Below are positions 1 to 8,055 of a stretch of DNA of 64,000 bases, in pieces. The DNA comes from Mycetocola tolaasinivorans (GTDB lineage: Bacteria > Actinomycetota > Actinomycetes > Actinomycetales > Microbacteriaceae). The notes beneath the pieces were generated by a model. It was not told the origin of the DNA. It did not search any database and saw only the letters and a list, made by a program, of their open reading frames with translations. The DNA lies in contig NZ_RCUX01000001.1 in assembly GCF_003667565.1 (NCBI RefSeq), positions 351,621-415,620 of the forward strand, given 5' to 3'. Position 1 is the first letter of the stretch; each line of letters starts with the position of its first letter. The translations under genes and the position numbers were made by a program.

Positions 1-1483
1 CGCCCACAACAACGACCTGGCTGACCAGCGGGTTTGCGCGGATGGGATCTTCGAGAGCGGCCGGGGCGACGTTCTTTCCGCCGGCGGTCACGATGATCTC
101 CTTCTTGCGACCGGTGATGCGCAGGTAGCCGTCCGCATCGAGGGTGCCGAGGTCACCGGTACGGAACCAGCCCTCGTTGAAGGTGTCCGCGGTGGCCTCG
201 GGATTCTTCCAGTAGCCGCCGAAGACGCACACGCCCTGTACCTCGACCTCGCCGTCCTCTGCGATGCGAATCGCGTTACCCGGCAGCGGGATGCCGACGG
301 TGCCGATTCGGGCGCTGTCGGTGCGGTTGACGGTCGCGGGGGCGGTGGTCTCGGTGAGGCCGTAGCCCTCGAGGATCGTGATGCCGAGTGCGTGGAAGAA
401 GTGGCCGAGGCGCGGGCCGAGCGGTGCCGATCCGGAGACGGCGTATTCGATTCGGCCACCCATGGCCGCGCGCAGCTTGCTGAACACCAGACGGTCGAAG
501 AGAGCGAAGCGCACCTTCAGGCCAAACGGAATCTTGCCGGCCTCGAGTGCCTTCGAGTACTCGACGGCGGTATCGGCGGCCTTACGGAAGATCTTGCCCT
601 TTCCGCCGGCCTCGGCCTTCTGCTCGGCCGAGTTGTAAACCTTCTCGAACACGCGCGGGACGGCCAGGAGGAAGGTCGGGTGGAACGAGCCGAGCGACTC
701 CACGAGCTTCGTCGTGTCCGGCTGGTGGCCGGTCTTGACACCCGAGTGCACGGTCAGGATCGAGATGAAGCGCGCGAACACGTGAGCCGTGGTGATGAAC
801 AACAGCGTCGAGGCCCCGGGGGTGTTGACGACGTCGGCGAGGCCGACGGCGGCGTTGCGCGAGAGCTCAACGAAGTTCGAGTGGGTGATGATGCAGCCCT
901 TGGGGCGGCCGGTGGAGCCGGAGGTGTAGATCAGGGTTGCGATGTCTTCACCGCGGGCGAGGTTACGGCGACGCTCGATCTCCTCATCCGGCACCTCGGC
1001 ACCGGCCACGATGAGCTTCTCCAGCGCGCCCAGGTGCATCTGCCAGACCGGGCCAATTTCGGGGAGGTCCGGGTGAACCTCGTCGAACTTCGCGAAGTGT
1101 TCCGGGCTCTCGAGGATCAGTGCGGTGGCACCCGAATCGCTGAGGATCCACTGGATCTGGCTGGGGGAGCTGGTCTCGTAAATCGGAACCAGGATGGCCC
1201 CCGCGAACCAGGTCGCAAAGTCGATCAGGGTCCACTCATAGCGGGTCTTGGCGAGCAGGCCGATCTTCTGGCCGGGTTCGATCCCGGCGGCAACGAGGCC
1301 CTTGGCGAGGGCCGTTACACGGTCCATGAATTCGGCGGCGCTTATGTCCACCCACTCGTTTTCACCGCGGGGAACGGCGAAGAGCGCACGGTCTGGGGTG
1401 AGTCTTACTCGTTCAACCAGCAAATCTGAGGTGTTGGCTTCCGGATCTGCGGGGACGACGGCGGGTATCTCGATCTGAGCCAC
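1..1483 (-). CDS. Long-chain acyl-CoA ligase, FadD15-like (3' end outside window)
   Basis: Adenylates a long-chain fatty acid with ATP and transfers it to CoA, feeding lipid synthesis or beta-oxidation; membrane-associated or cytosolic. The 494 visible codons carry the ANL-superfamily motifs in order: the P-loop YTSGSTGRPKG at residues 186-196, GYGLTET at 373-379, GWFRTGD at 438-444 and GRKKE at 458-462. The start is GTG at 1483 because AAAGGAGA lies 6 nt upstream. Bacterial homologues of this type are about 600 aa, so roughly 100 C-terminal residues, including the catalytic lysine loop, lie beyond position 1. It is divergent from the ROK kinase gene. The family is clear; chain-length preference cannot be read from sequence. 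Confidence 0.9.
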   Translation of the reverse strand, partial: MAQIEIPAVVPADPEANTSDLLVERVRLTPDRALFAVPRGENEWVDISAAEFMDRVTALAKGLVAAGIEPGQKIGLLAKTRYEWTLIDFATWFAGAILVPIYETSSPSQIQWILSDSGATALILESPEHFAKFDEVHPDLPEIGPVWQMHLGALEKLIVAGAEVPDEEIERRRNLARGEDIATLIYTSGSTGRPKGCIITHSNFVELSRNAAVGLADVVNTPGASTLLFITTAHVFARFISILTVHSGVKTGHQPDTTKLVESLGSFHPTFLLAVPRVFEKVYNSAEQKAEAGGKGKIFRKAADTAVEYSKALEAGKIPFGLKVRFALFDRLVFSKLRAAMGGRIEYAVSGSAPLGPRLGHFFHALGITILEGYGLTETTAPATVNRTDSARIGTVGIPLPGNAIRIAEDGEVEVQGVCVFGGYWKNPEATADTFNEGWFRTGDLGTLDADGYLRITGRKKEIIVTAGGKNVAPAALEDPIRANPLVSQVVVVG

Positions 1484-1688
1484 GGTATCTCCTTTGGTAC
1501 CTGTTGGAATCGGGTACACCCAAGCTTAGTTCTCAAAACAGGGGTTCGGGAGAAGGCTTTCCGAGACCCGGCCATAATCATGAACGTTTTGCCGAATCGC
1601 GGCGTGGTCATGAAGCGCGGCTCGAGGGGCACTAAACTCGACCCGGGCGTTAATACCCAGACACACCCGAGGAAAGGTTCTGCGCAGT

Positions 1689-2648
1689 ATGTATGCAGTC
1701 GGTATCGACATTGGTGGCACGAAGATCGCGGGTGCGGTCGTTGATGAGCAGGGCAAGATTCTTGCCGCCCGTCGCGTGCCCACTGACGCGTCGGACGTGA
1801 AGAGCATTGAGGACGCCGTTGTCGCAATGGTTGAAGACCTGCGTACCGAGTTCGAGGTGGGCGCCGTGGGCGTTGCCGCCGCGGGCTTTATCGATGCCGC
1901 GCAGTCCGAAATCTACTACGCACCGAACCTCGCGTGGCGTAACGAACCCTTCCGGGACAAGCTGCAGGCGCGCATCAACGTGCCCACGATCATCGAAAAC
2001 GATGCCAACGCCGCCGGCTGGGCGGAATTTGTACACGGTGCTGGCGCACTCACCAGTGACATGGTCATGCTGACCATCGGCACCGGTGTCGGTGGCGCGG
2101 TTGTCCTCAATGACCGCCTGCTGCGCGGCGGGTTTGGTGTGGGCGGCGAGCTCGGCCATATTCGCCTGATTCCGGACGGCATCGAGTGCGGTTGCGGCGT
2201 CAAGGGCTGCTTCGAGCCCTACGGTTCGGGTCGTGCACTGCAGCGCTACTGCGAGGACATCGCGGACACCCAGGCCGAGGGCATTGGAGCCGAGCTGGCC
2301 CGTGTTCGCGCCGAAAACGGCGGCCTGAACGGCACGCTGATCGCCGGCCTGCTCGAGGCCAAGGACGCGGGTGCCCTCGAGGCCCTGCGCATCCTCGGCA
2401 CCTACATCGGTACCGCGGCCGCATCGCTGGGTGCCGTGCTGGACCCGCAGCTGTTCGTCATTGGCGGCGGCGTCGCCCAGGCCGGAGAAGACCTGCTCGG
2501 TCCGATCCGCGAGGCATATCGCGCGCACCACCCGGCCCACGGCTATCACCCCGAGGCCACCTTCGTCATCGCCGAGCTCGTCAACGACGCCGGCGTCGTC
2601 GGCGCAGCGGACATCGCTCGCCGATATGCCGAGGGTACCCCCGCCTAG
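1689..2648 (+). CDS. glk: ROK-family glucokinase
   Basis: Phosphorylates glucose, or a related hexose, to the 6-phosphate using ATP (possibly polyphosphate) in the cytosol. The 319-aa protein has the N-terminal phosphate loop DIGGTK (7-12), the catalytic ENDANAAG block with D105, GELGHI with the metal-ligand H157, and the ROK zinc cluster C167-x-C169-x4-C174. No N-terminal DNA-binding domain is present, so this is the kinase rather than the repressor branch of ROK. AGGAAAGG lies about 10 nt before the ATG. A TAAACT hexamer at 1633-1638 is a candidate -10 box. Transcription should end at the strong hairpin just downstream. The gene symbol is assigned by family only; substrate is not proven. 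Confidence 0.88.
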   Translation: MYAVGIDIGGTKIAGAVVDEQGKILAARRVPTDASDVKSIEDAVVAMVEDLRTEFEVGAVGVAAAGFIDAAQSEIYYAPNLAWRNEPFRDKLQARINVPTIIENDANAAGWAEFVHGAGALTSDMVMLTIGTGVGGAVVLNDRLLRGGFGVGGELGHIRLIPDGIECGCGVKGCFEPYGSGRALQRYCEDIADTQAEGIGAELARVRAENGGLNGTLIAGLLEAKDAGALEALRILGTYIGTAAASLGAVLDPQLFVIGGGVAQAGEDLLGPIREAYRAHHPAHGYHPEATFVIAELVNDAGVVGAADIARRYAEGTPA

Positions 2649-2667
2649 CGCGTACCGTCTGACGATG

Positions 2668-2707
2668 TGCGCCCGGGGGCTTTGGCTCCCGGGCGCACGT
2701 CTGTTTT
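2668..2707 (+). terminator. Rho-independent terminator after the ROK kinase
   Basis: A perfect 10-bp stem (TGCGCCCGGG at 2668-2677 with CCCGGGCGCA at 2688-2697) closes a 10-nt loop. It is followed by a short T-rich stretch, CTGTTTT. It separates the kinase from the acyltransferase gene. Confidence 0.8.
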
Positions 2708-2757
2708 GAGGTCCACACGCTATGCTCGAACAATCCGGCATCCGAGAAAAGGTCCCC

Positions 2758-3435
2758 ATGTTTTATCGGTTCATGAAGCTCTTCATCATTGCCCCGCTAC
2801 TCAAGCCCCTGTTTCGGGTCTGGGTCGTGGGGGCCGAAAACGTGCCCACTCACGGTGCCGCGATCCTCGCGAGCAACCACCTCTCGGTGGTCGACTCGAT
2901 CTTCCTGCCGCTGTATCTGCGCCGCCGGGTGACCTTCCTCGCCAAGAGCGACTACTTCACCGGACGGGGGCTCAAGGGGTGGCTGATCAAGCACTTCATG
3001 CTCTCGACCGGGCAGCTGCCGATCGACCGCTCGGGCGGTAAGGCCTCCGAGGCCGCACTGAACACCGGCCTGCGTGTGCTCGGCGGGGGAGACCTCCTGG
3101 GCATTTACCCGGAGGGAACCCGCAGTCCGGACGGCCGAATGTATCGTGGCCGCACCGGTGTTGCCCGAATGGTCCTGGAGTCCGGGGTACCCGTGATTCC
3201 GGTGGCCATGATCGATACCGAGAAGGCACAGCCCATCGGTACCGTGATCCCGCGGCCGCGTCGCCTCGGCATCATCATCGGGGAGCCGCTCGACTTCAGC
3301 CGCTTCGAGGGAATGTCCAACGACCGGTTTGTGTTGCGGTCGGTAACGGATGAATTGATGAGCGAGATGCAGCGATTGAGTAAGCAGGAATACGTGGACG
3401 TTTATGCAACGACCATGAAAAACAAGACCCCCTAA
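2758..3435 (+). CDS. plsC: 1-acyl-sn-glycerol-3-phosphate acyltransferase (PlsC family)
   Basis: Transfers an acyl chain to the sn-2 position of lysophosphatidate, making phosphatidate for phospholipid synthesis; acts at the inner face of the membrane. The 225-aa product shows the LPLAT signature NHLSVVD, with catalytic H41 and D46, and the substrate-binding EGTR block at 119-122. A hydrophobic N-terminal segment (about residues 8-24) probably anchors it. ATG 2758 is chosen because GAGAAAAGG sits 5 nt before it. An upstream in-frame ATG at 2722 lacks a comparable ribosome site, and a TATGCT hexamer overlapping it may instead be the promoter -10. PlsC-like paralogues are common in Actinobacteria, so the exact acceptor is uncertain. 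Confidence 0.85.
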   Translation: MFYRFMKLFIIAPLLKPLFRVWVVGAENVPTHGAAILASNHLSVVDSIFLPLYLRRRVTFLAKSDYFTGRGLKGWLIKHFMLSTGQLPIDRSGGKASEAALNTGLRVLGGGDLLGIYPEGTRSPDGRMYRGRTGVARMVLESGVPVIPVAMIDTEKAQPIGTVIPRPRRLGIIIGEPLDFSRFEGMSNDRFVLRSVTDELMSEMQRLSKQEYVDVYATTMKNKTP

Positions 3436-3512
3436 CACCCGCTAGGCTGGGTATCGCTGGCCCCCAATTGGTCGGCCAGGAAAGACCGTAGACAACAGAT
3501 TTAGGAAGTGCC

Positions 3513-4889
3513 GTGGGAAATCCATTAGAGCCGGTTGTGCAAGCAGATGACGCTGTGATTGCCGGGCTGGACTATTGGCGCGAGCTTCCGATCAAGCAGC
3601 AGCCAAACTGGCCGGACAAGGAGGCCGTCGCCCGCGCCTCGGCCACCATTTCGACCCTGCCGCCGCTGGTGTTTGCCGGTGAGGTAGACGTGCTGCGTGA
3701 TCGCCTGGCCGCCGCCGCGAGCGGAAAGGCTTTCCTGCTTCAGGGCGGTGACTGCGCCGAGACCTTCGCCGGTGCGACTGCCGACCAGATCCGCGACCGC
3801 GTCCGCACGCTGCTGCAGATGGCCGTTGTCCTGACCTACGGTGCCTCGATGCCCGTGGTCAAGATGGGCCGTATGGCCGGCCAGTTCGCCAAGCCCCGTT
3901 CGAGCGACGACGAGACCCGCGATGGCGTGACGCTGCCCGCCTACCGCGGCGACATCGTCAACGGCTACGACTTCACCCCGGAGTCGCGCACCGCAAACCC
4001 CGAGCGTCTCGTGCAGGGCTACCACACGGCCGCGTCCACGCTCAACCTCGTGCGTGCCTTCACCCAGGGGGGCTTCGCCGACCTGCGTGAGGTGCACCGC
4101 TGGAACCAGGGCTTTGCCGCGAACCCGGCAAACGCACGCTACGAGAAGCTGGCGAAGGACATCGACCGGGCGATCCGGTTCATGGAGTCCGCCGGTGCCG
4201 ACTTTGACTCGCTGCGCGGTGTGGAGTTCTACACCGGCCACGAGGGTCTGCTGATGGATTACGAGCGCCCGATGACGCGGATCGATTCGCGCACCGGTAC
4301 CCCGTACAACACGTCCTCGCACTTCATCTGGATCGGTGAGCGCACCCGCGAGATCGATGGCGCACACGTCGACTTCCTGTCGCGCGTCCGCAACCCGATC
4401 GGTGTGAAGCTTGGGCCCACCACCAGCACGGATGACATGCTGCGCCTCGTGGACAAGCTCGACCCCAACCGTGAGCCCGGCCGCCTGACCTTCATCACCC
4501 GGATGGGCGCGGGCAAGATCCGCGACGCGCTGCCCCCGCTGCTGGAGGCCATCAAGGACTCCGACGCCACCCCGCTGTGGGTCACCGACCCGATGCACGG
4601 CAACGGTTTCTCGACCCCCAACGGCTACAAGACCCGTCGTTTCGACGATGTGGTTGACGAGGTCAAGGGCTTCTTCGAGGCACACCGTCAGGTGGGCACG
4701 TTCCCCGGGGGTATCCACGTGGAACTCACCGGAGACGACGTCACCGAGTGCCTCGGTGGTGCCGAGCACATCGACGAGGCAGACCTCGCGACCCGCTACG
4801 AGTCGCTGTGCGACCCGCGCCTGAACCACAAGCAGTCCCTGGAGCTCGCGTTCCTGGTTGCCGAGGAACTGGCCGCACGCAACGCCTAG
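3513..4889 (+). CDS. aroG: Class II 3-deoxy-7-phosphoheptulonate (DAHP) synthase
   Basis: Condenses phosphoenolpyruvate and erythrose 4-phosphate to DAHP, the first step of the shikimate pathway. The 458-aa length and the blocks QGGDCAETF, KMGRMAGQFAKPR, YHTAASTLN and GVEFYTGHE identify the plant-like class II enzyme rather than the class I AroF/G/H type. The C-terminal part includes GNGFSTPNGYKTR and GGIHVELTGDDVTECLGG, typical of the M. tuberculosis Rv2178c enzyme. The start is GTG 3513, with AGGAAG 5 nt upstream. It lies close to the PASTA kinase and Rv2175c-like genes, as in mycobacteria. No leader peptide rich in aromatic codons is visible, so attenuation is not supported. Confidence 0.95.
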   Translation: MGNPLEPVVQADDAVIAGLDYWRELPIKQQPNWPDKEAVARASATISTLPPLVFAGEVDVLRDRLAAAASGKAFLLQGGDCAETFAGATADQIRDRVRTLLQMAVVLTYGASMPVVKMGRMAGQFAKPRSSDDETRDGVTLPAYRGDIVNGYDFTPESRTANPERLVQGYHTAASTLNLVRAFTQGGFADLREVHRWNQGFAANPANARYEKLAKDIDRAIRFMESAGADFDSLRGVEFYTGHEGLLMDYERPMTRIDSRTGTPYNTSSHFIWIGERTREIDGAHVDFLSRVRNPIGVKLGPTTSTDDMLRLVDKLDPNREPGRLTFITRMGAGKIRDALPPLLEAIKDSDATPLWVTDPMHGNGFSTPNGYKTRRFDDVVDEVKGFFEAHRQVGTFPGGIHVELTGDDVTECLGGAEHIDEADLATRYESLCDPRLNHKQSLELAFLVAEELAARNA

Positions 4890-4904
4890 TACCCGCCTCA
4901 GCTG

Positions 4905-4941
4905 AAGGCCTGCGTTCCCCTCGGGAGCGCAGGCCTTCCCC
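4905..4941 (+). terminator. Terminator after aroG
   Basis: A 10-bp perfect outer stem (AAGGCCTGCG at 4905-4914 with CGCAGGCCTT at 4928-4937) continues inward through TCCC/GGGA to a tight CTC loop. CCCCGTTT follows. Confidence 0.8.
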
Positions 4942-4983
4942 GTTTCGTCGTGCAGTGTGTACGGGGTGTGGCCCGATAAAGAA

Positions 4984-5023
4984 AACGACCCCCACTCTCG
5001 AGGAGAGCGGGGGTTACGTTCTT
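4984..5023 (+). terminator. Second hairpin downstream of aroG
   Basis: ACCCCC at 4988-4993 pairs with GGGGGT at 5009-5014. An inner CTCTC/GAGAG stem follows past one A·C mismatch, and TTACGTTCTTT comes after. It is probably a back-up terminator in tandem with the one at 4905. Confidence 0.55.
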
Positions 5024-5071
5024 TGTAGCACAAGGGATCTTGTCCTTGTTTCTGTCGGTAGCTTACATCGT

Positions 5072-5499
5072 ATGAAATTTATCGCGCAAGCAGAAGCCGC
5101 AAAACTTCTTCGTCTACACGCCTCCGAGCCGCGCTTTAGCACCTACATCGACTGCACCCTGAGCGTGGTGGCTCCGAGGAGTGGATCCGGGCGCCGGCGA
5201 ATCCACTCCAACGGATCCTGAACCCTCGGCAGGGGGTATCCACCTCTCAGAGCGCCCTCCGCAGGGCTTCGCAGCGCGCGGCCCATCGATCCTCGGCGCA
5301 CGGCCGCCAGGGCACCCCGATCACGCATGAGGATCTCCGAACGTATCACCGCACCGCGACGCGGCTGCTGCGCACGATCGACGTCGAGGCGGGTCAGTGG
5401 CACAGTGGTGTCAGCCGGGTTCCCGTCCTGCACCGCTTGCGGCCACTGTATGACAGCGCGGGGCGGTGGGAGGCGCTTAGAAGTTCGCCTGGATCGTGA
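5072..5499 (+). pseudogene. Unknown gene split between two reading frames
   Basis: From ATG 5072 a 49-codon frame begins MKFIAQAEAAKLL and runs to a stop at 5219-5221. Around 5165-5170 the reading frame one base earlier opens and continues to a stop at 5497-5499. It encodes a charged, helix-rich stretch including ITHEDLRTYHRTATRLL and VPVLHRLRPLYD, but contains no usable start codon of its own. A single-base loss near GTGGTGGCT would join the two into a protein of about 142 aa. No Shine-Dalgarno sequence is evident before ATG 5072. The 3' end overlaps the convergent kinase gene by 23 nt. I do not recognise the family. It could be a decayed gene, a sequencing error, a programmed frameshift or, least likely, chance coding-like DNA. 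Confidence 0.35.
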
Positions 5500-7420
5500 C
5501 GGCCGCGCCGCGCTTGACCTGCGCGCCACCGGCGGGGTTGGTGCTGGTCACGGTGAAGGCATCGCCGAGGAGGTCTGCCACCGCGGTGGGGATACCCGAC
5601 TTCACAGTGACGGTGAACCCGGCGCCCTCGAGGGTGGCCTTTGCCGCCTTGACGGGCTTCCCGGAGACATCCGGTACCTCGACGAGGTCGGGGCCCTTGG
5701 AGATGATCAGGGTCACGGTGGCGCCCACCTCGGGTACGTTGTCACCGTGTAGCTCCACCACACCGAGCACGTTCCCGGCGGCAACGGTGTCGCTGAACTC
5801 CGTCTTGCTGGTGCCGGCGACAACGAGACCCACGCCGGTCAGTGCGCTGCGCGCGGCGTCCTCGGTCAGGCCGTTGACCGGCGGAATCGGACCCGCGGAG
5901 ACCACGAAGTTGAGGGTTTGACCCCACTGGGTCTCGCCGGTTTCGGTGATGTCGGCATCGCCCGCGGTGACCTGCAGAAGGTTTCCCGCGGCGACCTGGG
6001 AGGAGTAGCGCTTGCTCGCGGTGCCCTCGGTGAGGTTGTTTTCCGCGAGAAGCGCCCGCACCTCCTCGACCGGCTTACCGGCCAGGCTGCCGAGCGAGAC
6101 CGTCTTCAGACCCAGCGAGACAGTGACGGTGACAACGCGATCCTTATCGATGCGCGTGGCTCCAACCGGGTCGGTCGAGATGACGGTATCGGTCGGGACC
6201 GTGAGTGAGTACTCCTCGGCCCGGGTCGATTTAATCTCCTGAGCCTTCAGCGTTTCGAATGCCTCGGCCGAGGGCTTACCCACGACGCTTGGAACCTCGA
6301 TCATGCCGCCGGGACCAAACCCGAAGTACCAGCCGGCGGTGCCCGATCCCACACCCAGAATCACGACCAGGAGCAGCGCCCACCAGCCCAGCTTGGCGCG
6401 GCGGTTACTGCGCACACTCAGTGCGGAGGTCTGGTCGTGGGGATCGATGGGCCCGGTACGCACGCTCGGCGAGGTGAGCACGCGGGTCACGTCGGCGCCG
6501 TCGGTGTTGCCCAGTAGCGCGGGAAACACGGTGGTGGTGACCGGTGCCGGTGCCGGGGTCGACTGCTGGGTGAGACCGAGCTGACGCTCCACCTCGCGCA
6601 GGCGCTCCAGGAGTTCACCGGCGCCGGACGGGCGCTCCTCGGGCTCACGCTCGGTGCACCACAGCACGAGATCGTCGAGGTCGGCGGGTACCTGCGGCAC
6701 CTTCGCGCTCGGGCGCGGCACCGATTCGTTGGCGTGCTGGTAGGCGATCTGCATCGGCTGCTCGCCCTGATAAGGCTGTTCACCGGTGAGCATCTCGTAC
6801 ATCATGATGCCGAGCGCATAGATGTCGCTGCGGGCATCGGCCTCGCCACGGGTCACGAGTTCGGGGGAGAGATAGGCGATGGTGCCAAGGAGTGCCTGGC
6901 CGCTGCCGGTCTGCGCCGTCACGGCCCGGGCGAGCCCAAAGTCACCGATCTTGATTCGACCATCATCGGCAAGCAGCACGTTTTCGGGCTTGAGATCCCG
7001 GTGCACGATGCCGCTGCGATGCGCGGCGGCGAGGCCGCTGGTGACGGCATCCATGATGTCGATCACCTGGCGGGCGGTGAGGCGGCCGTGATCGCGCAGG
7101 AGATCGCGCAGCGTGATGCCGGGCAGGTACTCCATCACGAGGTACGCCATATCGGCATCCTGGCCCTGGTCGAACACGCTCACCACGTTGGGGTCGGCGA
7201 GGCGGGCGGCCGAGCGGGCCTCCTGGATGAAGCGGTTCTTAAAGTTTGTGTCGTCGGACAAATGACCGTGCATAACCTTCAGAGCGACCCGGCGTTCGAG
7301 TCGCAGATCGGTTGCGAGGTACACGGTTGCCATGCCGCCACGAGCAATGCGCGAGCGCACCTGGTAGCGGTCATCGATAAGACGACCGATCAGGGGATCG
7401 GAATGAGGGCTAGACGTCAC
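5477..7420 (-). CDS. Membrane PASTA-domain serine/threonine protein kinase
   Basis: Eukaryotic-like kinase that senses peptidoglycan fragments or lipid II outside the cell and phosphorylates division, wall and regulatory proteins inside. Of 647 residues, the kinase domain spans about 20-280, with the glycine loop ARGGMATVYLA, K48 in VALK, HRDLKPEN around catalytic D141, DFG at 160-162 and SPE at 185-187. A single transmembrane helix lies at about 344-364. Four extracellular PASTA repeats follow, at about 374-437, 438-508, 509-577 and 578-647. It is divergent from the Rv2175c-like gene, the arrangement of pknL in M. tuberculosis, where PknL phosphorylates Rv2175c. Mycobacterial PknL lacks PASTA repeats, so this protein combines a PknL-like location with a PknB-like architecture. 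Confidence 0.93.
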   Translation of the reverse strand: MTSSPHSDPLIGRLIDDRYQVRSRIARGGMATVYLATDLRLERRVALKVMHGHLSDDTNFKNRFIQEARSAARLADPNVVSVFDQGQDADMAYLVMEYLPGITLRDLLRDHGRLTARQVIDIMDAVTSGLAAAHRSGIVHRDLKPENVLLADDGRIKIGDFGLARAVTAQTGSGQALLGTIAYLSPELVTRGEADARSDIYALGIMMYEMLTGEQPYQGEQPMQIAYQHANESVPRPSAKVPQVPADLDDLVLWCTEREPEERPSGAGELLERLREVERQLGLTQQSTPAPAPVTTTVFPALLGNTDGADVTRVLTSPSVRTGPIDPHDQTSALSVRSNRRAKLGWWALLLVVILGVGSGTAGWYFGFGPGGMIEVPSVVGKPSAEAFETLKAQEIKSTRAEEYSLTVPTDTVISTDPVGATRIDKDRVVTVTVSLGLKTVSLGSLAGKPVEEVRALLAENNLTEGTASKRYSSQVAAGNLLQVTAGDADITETGETQWGQTLNFVVSAGPIPPVNGLTEDAARSALTGVGLVVAGTSKTEFSDTVAAGNVLGVVELHGDNVPEVGATVTLIISKGPDLVEVPDVSGKPVKAAKATLEGAGFTVTVKSGIPTAVADLLGDAFTVTSTNPAGGAQVKRGAAVTIQANF

Positions 7421-7601
7421 GATGCAAGTTTACGGTGCGGGCCGCGTTCGGGCGGCGCGCAACACCCCGGCCCGAAGGTGTCACACAGGAAATCACCCCG
7501 GGGGATGACGTTTTGGCGTGTTCGAAGGTCCGTCCGCTGCCGGCTGACAAGAAAAATGCCCGCGTGTCGCGCGCAAAGTGGGCTCGCGGGGGCTCTGCGT
7601 G

Positions 7602-7607
7602 TAAGAC
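7602..7607 (+). promoter_or_regulatory. Candidate -10 box for the Rv2175c-like gene
   Basis: TAAGAC ends 7 nt before the GTG at 7615, and no ribosome-binding site lies between. This suggests a leaderless transcript starting at or next to the start codon. Confidence 0.45.
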
Positions 7608-7614
7608 TTGTCGC

Positions 7615-7956
7615 GTGACCGATGTATATGCACAGCGTGAGTGGCTCGCAATGCCCGAGCTGGTAGAGATTCTTGACCTGACCCCGAGCCGGATCCGCCG
7701 CCTGATCGAAGACAAGCACCTGCTTGCGATCAAGCGCAGCGGCGTACTGAGCGTCCCGAAGGACTTCCTGCGTGCTGGTGAGCCCCTGGTTCACCTGCGC
7801 GGAACCCTGTTCCTTCTGGAAGACGCCGGCTTCAGCACCGATGAGGCCATGGAGTGGCTGCTGACCGAGGAGGAAACCCTCGGCACCGCACCCATCGACG
7901 CCCTGATCTCCGGTCGCAAGACCGAGGTGCGCCGGATTACTCAGGCCCTGGCCTAG
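7615..7956 (+). CDS. Rv2175c-family winged-helix-like DNA-binding protein
   Basis: Small cytosolic DNA-binding protein of 113 aa. Rv2175c, the characterised relative, binds DNA and loses binding when phosphorylated by PknL. The central region from about residue 13 to 50 (AMPELVEILDLTPSRIRRLI, then LLAIKRSGVLSVPKDFL) has the pattern of a helix-turn-helix followed by a beta wing. The C-terminal half is helical and acidic. GTG 7615 is chosen because it follows a -10-like TAAGAC at leaderless spacing and matches the family N-terminus; an upstream extension to 7435 would read through promoter DNA. Threonine at position 2 is a possible target of the divergently encoded kinase, by analogy only. Confidence 0.82.
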   Translation: MTDVYAQREWLAMPELVEILDLTPSRIRRLIEDKHLLAIKRSGVLSVPKDFLRAGEPLVHLRGTLFLLEDAGFSTDEAMEWLLTEEETLGTAPIDALISGRKTEVRRITQALA

Positions 7957-7986
7957 GTAACGCGCCGGTTTTACCGGCACCCACGC

Positions 7987-8022
7987 AAAACGCGCCGTCC
8001 CCCTCGGGGAGCGGCGCGTTTT
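7987..8022. terminator. Bidirectional terminator between the Rv2175c-like gene and idsA
   Basis: A perfect 11-bp stem (AAAACGCGCCG at 7987-7997 with CGGCGCGTTTT at 8012-8022) contains an inner CCCCTCGGGG apex. The A-run on one side and T-run on the other let it serve both convergent genes. Confidence 0.9.
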
Positions 8023-8055
8023 ACGTTGCGGCGGGCCCGTCGGCCAGCGGGTGGG

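Noticed and set aside
392..1429. 345-codon plus-strand open frame
   Set aside because: Antisense to the acyl-CoA ligase, which has full motif support; long shadow frames are expected at this G+C.
3436..3512. CTGGCC/GGCCAG stem before aroG as an aromatic amino-acid attenuator
   Set aside because: No leader peptide with Trp, Phe or Tyr codons and no T tract.
3525..5033. 502-codon minus-strand frame opposite aroG
   Set aside because: Composition typical of a shadow (His/Arg/Gly-rich, no motifs); aroG motifs on plus are complete.
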